Shown here one piece after another: positions 1 to 6,023 of a stretch of DNA of 7,018 bases; position 1 is the stretch's first letter, and each line of letters opens with the position of its first letter. Position numbers and translations under genes: made by a program. The notes under the pieces are model-generated. The model did not search any database. It saw nothing but the letters and a program-made list of their open reading frames with translations, and was not told where the DNA came from. The DNA lies in contig JALWEA010000570.1 in assembly GCA_027039465.1 (NCBI GenBank), positions 1-7,018 of the forward strand. The letters are read 5' to 3'. The DNA comes from Calditrichia bacterium. Its GTDB lineage: Bacteria > Calditrichota > Calditrichia > Calditrichales > Calditrichaceae.

Positions 1-51
1 TCAGAAATAAAGGTATTGAAGTTTTGATAGCCTAGGGAAAAGAGTTTCTTT

Positions 52-585
52 ATGGGCAAAGATCAATTAATCGAAAAATTCATTTCCATGGCTCGGCAGG
101 TTGAAACAACAGTTGAGGTAATCAACAAGTCTGCCAAAGATCTGGAAAAGGCTCTGCTGAAAGCCACATCCGGTGAAGGCGATATCGTCTTCGCTAAACC
201 TGACGATCTTGATCCGCAATTATTCGAGCTCTTCCGCAAAAATGAACGCATCATCGAAAATCCGACGGACGAACAATTAGCCGGAGCAAGATATGGCGTT
301 ACCGACTGTTTTGCCGGTGTTGCGCGTACCGGCTCGGTTTGCGTTGCAATGACGGAAAAAATGGGTGGTTCGTACAGCCTTTTTCCTGCCGAGCATATTG
401 TGGTTATGGATGCGGACACGCTGGTGGCTAGACCAAGGGATGTTTTCGAACAAAATCCGCTAAAAGAAAAGGCCATGAACCGAGACTTTGTCTTTATTAG
501 CAGTTCCAGCGCCACGGCGGATATGGGGCCGTTGGTGCGCGGCGTACATGGCCCTGGCAAATTGCATGTGATTATTTTGAAGTGA
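52..585 (+). CDS. lutC: LutC-type LUD domain protein (lactate utilization protein C)
   Basis: Encodes 177 residues. The LUD fold fills most of the protein, and the C-terminal half carries the family's recognisable run: ARTGSV (91-96), LFPAEHIVV (110-118), a TAD triad (155-157) and the closing GVHGPGKLHVIIL (164-176). The usual SGPSRTAD stretch reads SSSSATAD here, so the Gly-Pro and Arg are replaced. LutC is a small subunit of the LutABC iron-sulfur system that oxidises L-lactate to pyruvate in the cytoplasm. The chain is somewhat shorter than many LutC proteins (roughly 200-240 residues) but looks complete at both ends. The ATG start follows in-frame stops at 25-30; the only upstream ribosome-site candidate is a weak, rather distant AGGGA at 34-38. 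The next gene on the same strand is the LutB-like protein, which supports the assignment, though 358 bp of repeat-rich DNA separates them. The family is secure; the substrate is inferred from family and neighbour. Confidence 0.85.
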   Translation: MGKDQLIEKFISMARQVETTVEVINKSAKDLEKALLKATSGEGDIVFAKPDDLDPQLFELFRKNERIIENPTDEQLAGARYGVTDCFAGVARTGSVCVAMTEKMGGSYSLFPAEHIVVMDADTLVARPRDVFEQNPLKEKAMNRDFVFISSSSATADMGPLVRGVHGPGKLHVIILK

Positions 586-589
586 AGGG

Positions 590-812
590 AGTTGGAAGGG
601 GATAAAGTTGCTAAGTGATCAAAGTGAGTTAAAGTTGATAAGTGCCTAAAATGCCTAAAGTGGGCTAAAGTTACTCGAGTGACTAAAGTGATAAGTGAGC
701 TAAAATGCATAGAGTGAACTAAAGTCCCCAAGTGTATAAAGTTAATTAAAGTTTCTAAGTGATTAAAGTGAGCTAAAGTTGATAAGTGCCTAAAGTGATT
801 TAGAGTTGGGTA
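590..812 (+). repeat. Short tandem degenerate repeat array, consensus TAAAGTG(N)1-4
   Basis: About 24 degenerate copies of TAAAGTG, TAAGTG or TAAAGTT follow each other with a step of about 7-12 bases between lutC and lutB. A higher-order duplication is visible: 607-653 and 751-797 match almost base for base over about 47 nt, 144 bp apart, with about four differences. The stretch has no start codon with a ribosome site and no codon structure. A minus-strand reading frame across it (part of 63-836) merely translates the repeat into a monotonous His/Leu/Phe/Thr peptide and runs antisense through lutC, so I do not treat it as a gene. Function unknown. Confidence 0.85.
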
Positions 813-863
813 AAAGAGATGGCTCGGTATTTTCAAAGCAAAAATTTACAAACGGAGCCAAAA

Positions 864-925
864 TTTTAGGCACTTTTAACTTTGAAACTTTAGTTCACTT
901 TCAACTTTAGACACTTATTTAGTGT
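864..925 (-). repeat. Inverted block of the TAAAGTG repeat
   Basis: Just upstream of the LutB-like gene the same repeat appears in reverse orientation, as CACTTT/AACTTTAG units. TTTTAGGCACTT (864-875) is the exact complement of AAGTGCCTAAAA (640-651), and ACTTTAGTTCAC (887-898) is the exact complement of GTGAACTAAAGT (714-725). A transcript running from lutC to lutB could therefore pair this block with several parts of the forward array. A small GGCTC/GAGCC pair (821-825 and 855-859) lies in the spacer between the two blocks. The block ends about 20 bases before the lutB start codon. Confidence 0.75.
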
Positions 926-943
926 AAAAAACCAGAGCAAAAG

Positions 944-3148
944 ATGAAAACAAATGTAGACCCTAAAAAAATTCATCCCCGCGAAGTGGCGGATAAGAGC
1001 ATCGACAGCAACCTGCAAAAAGCCATTGCCATGGCGTTGGAAGTGGAAAGCGATGCTGTGCGCCACAATACGCAATCCTTCAATAAAAACCGCTACGTGG
1101 CAACGGCCCGGATCGACGATTACGAGCAATTAAAGGACAGAGCTCGTAAAATCAAGGAAGAATCAATCGAGAATTTACCCCATTTGATCAGAACGTTGGA
1201 GCAAGCGGTAAAGGCTAATGGTGGCCATTTTTATTTGGCTAAAGATGCAGCGGAAGCAAGGGAATACGTTACGAATGTTTGTTTACAGCACGAAGTCAAG
1301 TTAGCCATTAAGGCGAAATCGATCACCTCGGAAGAAATAAAATTAAATGATGCTCTGGAAGCGGAAGGTATTGAAGTGGCCGAGACCGATTTGGCCGAAT
1401 TTATTTTACAGGTATCGAAGGAGCAACCTTCCCATATTGTGGCACCGGCTATTCATCGTAGCCGCGAGCGCATTTCCGAATTATTCAAAAGTCATTTTAA
1501 GACGGATTTGCCGCTGGAAACCGGTGAAGATTTGACCAAATTTGCCAGAGACATTCTGCGTAAAAAGTTCTTGTCCGCCGATGTGGGTATTTCAGGCGCC
1601 AATGTGATTGCAGCGGACACCGGCACCTTATTATTAGTTGAAAGTGAAGGCAATATCCGCATGACCACACAAGCGCCTTCGCTGCACATCGCCATTGCCG
1701 GCATCGAAAAAGTGGTTCCGACAAGGCAAGACCTGATTCCTTTTCTGGAATTGTTAGCACCCAGTGCGACAGGGCAGCCTTTAACATCTTATACGCAAAT
1801 CATCCGACCACCTTTGAAAATTCCACCGTTCTCGTTTACAGGCAAAGAGAAAAAAGAACGGGAATTCCACTTGGTTCTGATCGATAACGGACGGATGCAA
1901 ATGCGCGATGATCCGGTTTTCAGAGAAGCGCTTTATTGCATTCGATGCAGCGCTTGCATGAATGTTTGCCCTAATTTTCAGGTTCTCGGCGGGCATGCCT
2001 TTGGCGGTGAAACCTATACCGGCGGCATTGGCGGTAGTTGGGAAGCATGGACCGGAAATTTGGAAAAGGCGGCTTTCAGTGAACTGTGTACCGGTTGTTC
2101 GCGTTGTGTGCCGCAATGCCCGGTTAAAATTGATATCCCTTGGCTGAATGAGAATCTGCGCTATCGCTTGAATAAGAAAAAAGGTACCGGCTTGCAGAAG
2201 GAATTCTTTGCCAATTACTGGCTGACTGCCGAATTGAGCAGTGCGTTTGCTCCGTTGTCGAATAAAATCGCCAATACAAAACCGGTTAAAATTCTTACCG
2301 AAAAGTTGATAGGGGTTGATAAGCGGCGGGATTTGCCGGAATTCAAAAAAGAAACATTGGTTAAAAAATCAAAAAAGGTCAGCGCTAATCCGGTTGAACA
2401 ACCCGTGGCCAAAGCCTTGTTGTTTACCGATGTTTACACCAATTATTTAAGGCCGGATGCCGGGGTAGCCGTTCTGAAAATATTGCAGGCAATGAATGTG
2501 GAAGTCCGGATTGGAAAGGTCTTGGCCGAAGGTAGGGCGGCGCTCTCTCAGGGCTTGTTGGATGTCACCGAAAAACGGGCTAAAAAAACAATGGCCTATT
2601 TGACAAGCCATTTAAATCAGGGCAGGGAAATTGTTGTGGTCGAACCGTCTGTGCTGGCTCTGTTCCGTCGCGATTATGCCCATTTCATTAAGGATAAAGA
2701 TCAATTTAAAAAACTTGTCAGCAAAAGTTTTGATTCAATCGAGTACATTTATCGGATTCTCAAACAACGCGGTTCGCAATTTTCTACACTTTTTGATTCG
2801 GAAAAAATAAAGAAGCATCCGGCAGTGTTTTTCCACAGTCATTGCCAACAACGGGCGATTGGTGCGGAAAAAGCTACCATGGAATTATTAAACGATTTGG
2901 GTTTCAAAGTTATTACTTCTTCGGTTGAATGTTGTGGAATGGCCGGTAGTTTTGGTTACAAAAAAGAATTTTATGACGTAAGTATTCGGGTCGGTGATGA
3001 ATTAGCGCGGCAGATCGATGAAGCCAAAAAGGCAAACGACGGGATGATTATCTTGGCGACCGGCGCTTCCTGCGATGAACAGATTCGCGGACTCAAAGGG
3101 CAAGATGTCATTCATCCGGCCGAATTATTGGTAAAGTTTTTGAAGTGA
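944..3148 (+). CDS. lutB: LutB-LutA-like fusion: LUD domain, two 4Fe-4S clusters, C-terminal CCG-type domain
   Basis: Encodes 734 residues. Residues about 70-290 are the LutB-type LUD domain, with GISGANVIAADTGTLLLVESEG around 215-236, GIEKVVPT (253-260) and SATGQ (274-278). Two ferredoxin-like clusters follow: C332xxC335xxC338xxxC342P and C382xxC385xxC388xxxC392P. A Lys-rich linker (about 410-490) leads to a C-terminal region resembling LutA, GlpC and the tail of FAD-linked 2-hydroxyacid dehydrogenases: FTDVYTNYLRPDAG (494-507), HSHC (631-634), ECCGMAGSFGYKKE (662-675), C710 and HPAELL (724-729). In LutABC these parts are separate proteins that pass electrons from L-lactate oxidation through iron-sulfur centres; here they are one cytoplasmic polypeptide. 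The first CCG motif appears degenerate (see findings). The ATG follows an in-frame stop at 920-922, and its ribosome site is weak. The family call is firm; L-lactate as substrate is inferred, and another 2-hydroxyacid is possible. Confidence 0.88.
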   Translation: MKTNVDPKKIHPREVADKSIDSNLQKAIAMALEVESDAVRHNTQSFNKNRYVATARIDDYEQLKDRARKIKEESIENLPHLIRTLEQAVKANGGHFYLAKDAAEAREYVTNVCLQHEVKLAIKAKSITSEEIKLNDALEAEGIEVAETDLAEFILQVSKEQPSHIVAPAIHRSRERISELFKSHFKTDLPLETGEDLTKFARDILRKKFLSADVGISGANVIAADTGTLLLVESEGNIRMTTQAPSLHIAIAGIEKVVPTRQDLIPFLELLAPSATGQPLTSYTQIIRPPLKIPPFSFTGKEKKEREFHLVLIDNGRMQMRDDPVFREALYCIRCSACMNVCPNFQVLGGHAFGGETYTGGIGGSWEAWTGNLEKAAFSELCTGCSRCVPQCPVKIDIPWLNENLRYRLNKKKGTGLQKEFFANYWLTAELSSAFAPLSNKIANTKPVKILTEKLIGVDKRRDLPEFKKETLVKKSKKVSANPVEQPVAKALLFTDVYTNYLRPDAGVAVLKILQAMNVEVRIGKVLAEGRAALSQGLLDVTEKRAKKTMAYLTSHLNQGREIVVVEPSVLALFRRDYAHFIKDKDQFKKLVSKSFDSIEYIYRILKQRGSQFSTLFDSEKIKKHPAVFFHSHCQQRAIGAEKATMELLNDLGFKVITSSVECCGMAGSFGYKKEFYDVSIRVGDELARQIDEAKKANDGMIILATGASCDEQIRGLKGQDVIHPAELLVKFLK

Positions 3149-3200
3149 TGCTTCTAACCAAAAATTAAAATTAAATTTCAGTGAAAATCAGAAGCTGAAA

Positions 3201-3206
3201 AAGGAG
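3201..3206 (+). promoter_or_regulatory. Ribosome binding site of rhaB (AAGGAG)
   Basis: AAGGAG sits five bases before the rhaB ATG and fixes that start. The 63-base gap after lutB has no T-tract terminator, so read-through from lutB is plausible. A 6-bp GCTTCT/AGAAGC pair (3150-3155 and 3190-3195) closes an AT-rich loop in this gap, but it is too weak to call a terminator. Confidence 0.8.
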
Positions 3207-3211
3207 AACAA

Positions 3212-4678
3212 ATGTCCGGGATTAATTTTGCAGCATTTGATTTGGGCGCGGAAAGTGGCCGTGCAATGGTCGGAACTTTTAAAAATGACAAGCTTTCTCT
3301 GCTGGAACTCCACCGCTTCCCCAATAAACAAATAAATATTGATGGTCATTTTCATTGGGATGTGCCTTATCTTTTTAATGAAATAAAAACGGGATTGGCA
3401 AAAATATCCAAGGCCGGTCTTGGCGTGTTGGGTATTGGCATCGATACCTGGGGTGTGGATTTCGGTCTTTTGGACGCACAAGACAAGCTCATTGAAAACC
3501 CGTTTACTTATCGTGATTCCCGTACGAATGGTGTGATGGAAAAAGTATTTCAAAAAATATCCAAACGTGATTTGTACGAACGCACCGGCATTCAATTTTC
3601 ACAGATTAATTCAATTTACCAACTTTACAGCATGCTGGGCAGTAATGTTCTGGAAAAAGCCCATAAGCTGCTGTTCATGCCGGATCTGTTCAATTTTATG
3701 CTTACCGGCGAAAAATTTTCGGAATACACCATTGCTTCCACTTCTCAAATGCTGAATGCCAAACAGCGAACATGGGATATGGAATTGTTGGATATTTTAG
3801 GTTTACCCAAAGAAATCATGGCTACGATTATTAAACCCGGGGAAATTATCGGGGAATTAACTTATGAAGTCCGACAGATGGTAAATATGATTTATGTTGA
3901 TGTTATCGCCGTGGGCGCTCATGATACCGCTAGTGCGGTGGCGGCAGTCCCCATGCATGGCGATAATACGGCTTATCTTAGTTCGGGAACCTGGTCGCTT
4001 TTGGGAATTGAGTCGCCTGAGCCCTTAATAACGGATAAATCGTTTGAATACAGTTTTACCAACGAAGGTGGCGTAAATAACGATTATCGTTTTCTAAAAA
4101 ACGTAACGGGCTTGTGGCTGTTGCAGCAGGCACGAAAGCAGTGGAGCAAACAAGGCACGACGTATGAATATGCAGAACTTACGCAAATGGCCGAAAAAGC
4201 GGAACCTTTTTATGCCATCATCAATCCGGATGATCTTTCTTTCCTAAATCCACCGGATATGTTGAAGGCTATTGCCGACTTTTGTAGTAAAACGGGGCAG
4301 CAAATTCCACAGAGCCCTGCGCAATTCACTCGAATAATTTTGGAAAGTCTGGCTTTAAAATACCGCTTTATTGTGGAAAAAATTAACGAAATAACGGGCA
4401 ATCAAATTGAAGTGTTGCATATTGTGGGCGGGGGCTCACTAAACAGCCTGCTCAATCAGTTCACAGCCGATGCTCTTAATATACCGGTCATTGCCGGGCC
4501 GGTCGAAGCTACGGCACTTGGTAATATTTTAGTGCAATTGATTGCCAAAGGGGCCATCAACAATTTGGATGAGGGAAGAAGGCTTGTTAAAGAATCATTT
4601 GAGCAAAAAGAATTTATGCCTAAGAATAAAGGGGCCTGGGATGAAGCTTATGCCAAAGCCCGAACGCTATTTGAGTGA
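3212..4678 (+). CDS. rhaB: Rhamnulokinase (FGGY family carbohydrate kinase)
   Basis: Encodes 488 residues, the usual length for RhaB. It phosphorylates L-rhamnulose with ATP to L-rhamnulose 1-phosphate in the cytoplasm, the substrate of the aldolase that releases DHAP and L-lactaldehyde. The N-terminal FGGY domain has the phosphate-binding strand FAAFDLGAESGRAMVG (6-21), HWDVPYLF (48-55) and GIDTWGVDFGLLD (76-88), which is strongly rhamnulokinase-like, then YRDSRT (100-105). The second domain has GAHDTASA (235-242), whose Asp238 fits the catalytic base, followed by YLSSGTWSLLG (255-265), NVTGLWLLQQ (297-306), the nucleotide-site loop HIVGGGSLN (403-411) and GPVEATALGN (429-438). All expected elements are present and the gene looks intact. 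The stop codon lies 11 bases before the next small ORF, which suggests co-transcription. A related ketose kinase such as fuculokinase is less likely given the WGVDFGLLD and HWDV signatures. Confidence 0.93.
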   Translation: MSGINFAAFDLGAESGRAMVGTFKNDKLSLLELHRFPNKQINIDGHFHWDVPYLFNEIKTGLAKISKAGLGVLGIGIDTWGVDFGLLDAQDKLIENPFTYRDSRTNGVMEKVFQKISKRDLYERTGIQFSQINSIYQLYSMLGSNVLEKAHKLLFMPDLFNFMLTGEKFSEYTIASTSQMLNAKQRTWDMELLDILGLPKEIMATIIKPGEIIGELTYEVRQMVNMIYVDVIAVGAHDTASAVAAVPMHGDNTAYLSSGTWSLLGIESPEPLITDKSFEYSFTNEGGVNNDYRFLKNVTGLWLLQQARKQWSKQGTTYEYAELTQMAEKAEPFYAIINPDDLSFLNPPDMLKAIADFCSKTGQQIPQSPAQFTRIILESLALKYRFIVEKINEITGNQIEVLHIVGGGSLNSLLNQFTADALNIPVIAGPVEATALGNILVQLIAKGAINNLDEGRRLVKESFEQKEFMPKNKGAWDEAYAKARTLFE

Positions 4679-4689
4679 GAAAAAATATT

Positions 4690-4902
4690 ATGTCACCGCT
4701 GCATGATCCGAATTTTTCTGAGAATGTAAAATTATTTCAAAAGAAGCGGGAGAAGAAAGGACAGAACCATCGGGAAGCCGAAGAACAATTGCGCAATCCG
4801 CTTTATTGTAGCGCCATGATGGGGGAAACCGGCATTGCCGGGAAGTTTCCTCAAACGCCGATGTCATTAGAGCGGGAATTCAGTGGTTGGAACGGCACCT
4901 GA
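4690..4902 (+). CDS. Small hypothetical protein between rhaB and the BMC shell gene
   Basis: I do not recognise this 70-residue ORF. From the ATG it begins MSPLHDPNFSENVK, continues through a strongly charged, Lys/Glu-rich helical-looking section (about residues 8-37), and ends with an uncharged part containing NPLYCSAMMGETGIAG and a Gly/Trp/Thr tail. There is no signal peptide or membrane segment and only one cysteine. An in-frame GTG at 4675 would add five residues and overlap the rhaB stop codon (GTGA), a layout typical of translational coupling; neither start has a convincing ribosome site. It could be a genuine small operon member, perhaps linked to the compartment, or a decayed remnant. 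Gene reality is moderately supported by the tight spacing; the function is unknown. Confidence 0.45.
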   Translation: MSPLHDPNFSENVKLFQKKREKKGQNHREAEEQLRNPLYCSAMMGETGIAGKFPQTPMSLEREFSGWNGT

Positions 4903-4925
4903 CACAAAAACCGTGTTCAGCTTTT
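4899..4925 (+). terminator. Weak hairpin with short T-run downstream of the small ORF
   Basis: CTGACAC (4899-4905) can pair with GTGTTCAG (4913-4920) as a seven-pair stem with one bulged T and an AAAAACC loop, followed by CTTTT. The stem overlaps the small ORF's stop codon. It may be a partial terminator or an mRNA processing element that lets the shell gene be expressed at a different level from rhaB. The T-run is short and the stem is not GC-rich, so full termination is doubtful. Confidence 0.3.
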
Positions 4926-4975
4926 ATCATCATGCAGTGTCCCGATGAATAAAATTAGAAACAACATAATTTAGC

Positions 4976-4981
4976 AGGAGG
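4976..4981 (+). promoter_or_regulatory. Ribosome binding site of the BMC shell gene (AGGAGG)
   Basis: A perfect AGGAGG lies six bases before the ATG at 4988. It is the strongest ribosome site in the window, which fits the high copy number needed for a major shell hexamer. Confidence 0.85.
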
Positions 4982-4987
4982 AAAGAA

Positions 4988-5263
4988 ATGGATGCATTAG
5001 GATTAATCGAGACCAAAGGACTCGTTGGATTGATTGAAGCTTCGGATGCGATGGTTAAGGCAGCACGTGTTAAATTGGTGGCTTGGCAACAAATCGGTGG
5101 GGGATATGTTACGGCTATGATTCGTGGCGATGTGGCTGCTTGTAAAGCTGCAACCGATGCCGGAGCTGCCGCCGCAGAACGTGTGGGTGAATTGGTCTCC
5201 GTGCACGTTATTCCGCGCCCACATGCTGATTTGGAAGATGTGTTTCCGATTAAAGTAAAATAG
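4988..5263 (+). CDS. BMC-H shell protein, EutM/PduA type
   Basis: Encodes 91 residues, one complete BMC domain (Pfam BMC, PF00936). The opening MDALGLIETKGLVGLIEASDAMVKAARV pattern, the central MIRGDVAACKAATDAGAAAAERVGELVSVHVIPRPH stretch (44-79) and the ending DLEDVFPI (81-88) are those of canonical shell hexamers, and it resembles E. coli EutM especially closely. Such proteins form cyclic hexamers that tile the flat facets of a bacterial microcompartment. The predicted pore loop is IGGG (36-39), as in EutM rather than the Ser-bearing loop of PduA, and it is followed by Tyr40 where EutM has Leu. Lys26 and the RPH edge motif (77-79), needed for tile-to-tile contacts in the family, are present. 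It lies between rhaB and an aldehyde dehydrogenase, pointing to a sugar-derived aldehyde compartment rather than ethanolamine use. Other shell types (pentamer, trimer) are not in the window. Confidence 0.95.
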   Translation: MDALGLIETKGLVGLIEASDAMVKAARVKLVAWQQIGGGYVTAMIRGDVAACKAATDAGAAAAERVGELVSVHVIPRPHADLEDVFPIKVK

Positions 5264-5280
5264 AAGCCGGATAATCGATA

Positions 5281-5997
5281 CTTGAAAATTGGGAATTGAA
5301 ATATTTTTGAATATCCAATATCCAATGTCCAATGTCCAAGTTTTACCAAAGATGAAGTAGCCAACTTGGAAATTGGAAATTCCGTGTTGGAAATTGGAAA
5401 TTGAATTAATTTTGAATAACCAATATCCAATGTTCAATAACCAATGTTCAAGTATTACCTGAGAAGAAGTGGAAAACTTGGAAATTGGAAATTCCGTGTT
5501 GGATATTGGACATTGAAGTATTTTTGAATAACCAATATCCAATTACCAATAACCAATGTACAAGTTTTAACTGAGATGAAGTGGCGAACTTGGAAATTGG
5601 ACATTCCGTGTTGGAAATTGGAAATTGAGATTTTTGAATAACCAATGTCCAACGTCCAATAATCAATGTTCAAGTATTACCTGAGAAGAAGTGGCAAACT
5701 TGGGACTTGGACATTCCGTGTTGGAAATTGGAAATTGAGATTTATGAATAACCAATATCCAATATCCAATGACCAATAACCAATGTACAAGTATTATCTG
5801 GGAAGAAGTGGCGAACTTGGAAATTGGACATTCCGTGTTGGAAATTGGAAATTGAGATTTCTGAATAACCAATATCCAATGTCCAATAATCAATGTCCAA
5901 GTATTAACTGGGAAGAAGAGGCGAACTTGGAAATTGGAAATTCCGTGTTGGAAATTGGAAATTGAATTAATTTTGAATAACCAATGTCAATGTCCAA
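5281..5997. repeat. CCAAT/ATTGG minisatellite, about six full units of about 112 bp
   Basis: This stretch fills nearly all of the 760-bp gap between the shell gene and the aldehyde dehydrogenase. Full units start with AACTTGG at 5363, 5475, 5587, 5697, 5814 and 5924 (steps of 112, 112, 110, 117 and 110), after a partial lead-in and before a truncated end. Each unit has an ATTGG-rich arm (TTGGAAATTGG), the conserved core ATTCCGTGTTGGA, a TTTTGAATAACC link, a CCAAT-rich arm (CCAATATCCAATGTCCAA variants with 7-base substeps), and a conserved GAAGAAGTGGC-like joint. The two arms are complementary in part (TTGGACATTGG against CCAATGTCCAA), so each unit can fold on itself. Reading frames across it give repeated LDIGYWLF-like or NFQFPISN-like peptides on the minus strand, which I regard as spurious. 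Confidence 0.92.
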
Positions 5998-6011
5998 AAA
6001 TTTGATTAAAT

Positions 6012-6016
6012 GGGGA
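6012..6016 (+). promoter_or_regulatory. Putative ribosome binding site deciding a TTG start
   Basis: GGGGA lies seven bases before TTG at 6024. No ATG in this frame occurs until codon 39, so this purine run is the main support for the upstream TTG start. A second TTG at 6018 is too close to the site to use it. The frame is closed by a stop at 6003-6005. Confidence 0.55.
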
Positions 6017-6023
6017 TTTGATC

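Noticed and set aside
1..27. Possible last codons of an upstream gene, reading SEIKVLKF then TGA in the same frame as lutC.
   Set aside because: Eight codons are too few to identify a protein or prove coding; an upstream gene is likely but not supported by this sequence alone.
63..836. Long minus-strand frame of 257 codons.
   Set aside because: It is antisense to lutC and then translates the TAAAGTG array into a monotonous His/Leu/Thr peptide; it has no ribosome site or recognisable domain.
821..859. Terminator formed by GGCTC/GAGCC upstream of lutB.
   Set aside because: The stem is only five pairs with a 29-base loop and no T-run follows the 3' arm.
1347..2412. Short frames in other registers inside lutB (for example 1497-1787 and 1781-2116 on the minus strand).
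   Set aside because: They lie wholly inside a gene with continuous strong domain matches and show no domain of their own.
3149..3200. Terminator or operator between lutB and rhaB based on GCTTCT/AGAAGC.
   Set aside because: A six-pair stem around a 34-base AT-rich loop is expected often by chance and has no T-tract.
4930..5893. Several overlapping minus-strand frames giving LDIGYW- and NFQFPISN-like repeated peptides.
   Set aside because: They are translations of the CCAAT/ATTGG minisatellite in more than one frame at once, partly antisense to the shell gene. Repeat units of 110, 112 and 117 bp do not keep a reading frame, so a selected repeat protein is unlikely.
5281..5997. CRISPR array.
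   Set aside because: The variable parts between conserved blocks are themselves ATTGG/CCAAT repeats rather than unique spacers, spacing is about 112 bp, and no cas gene is seen.
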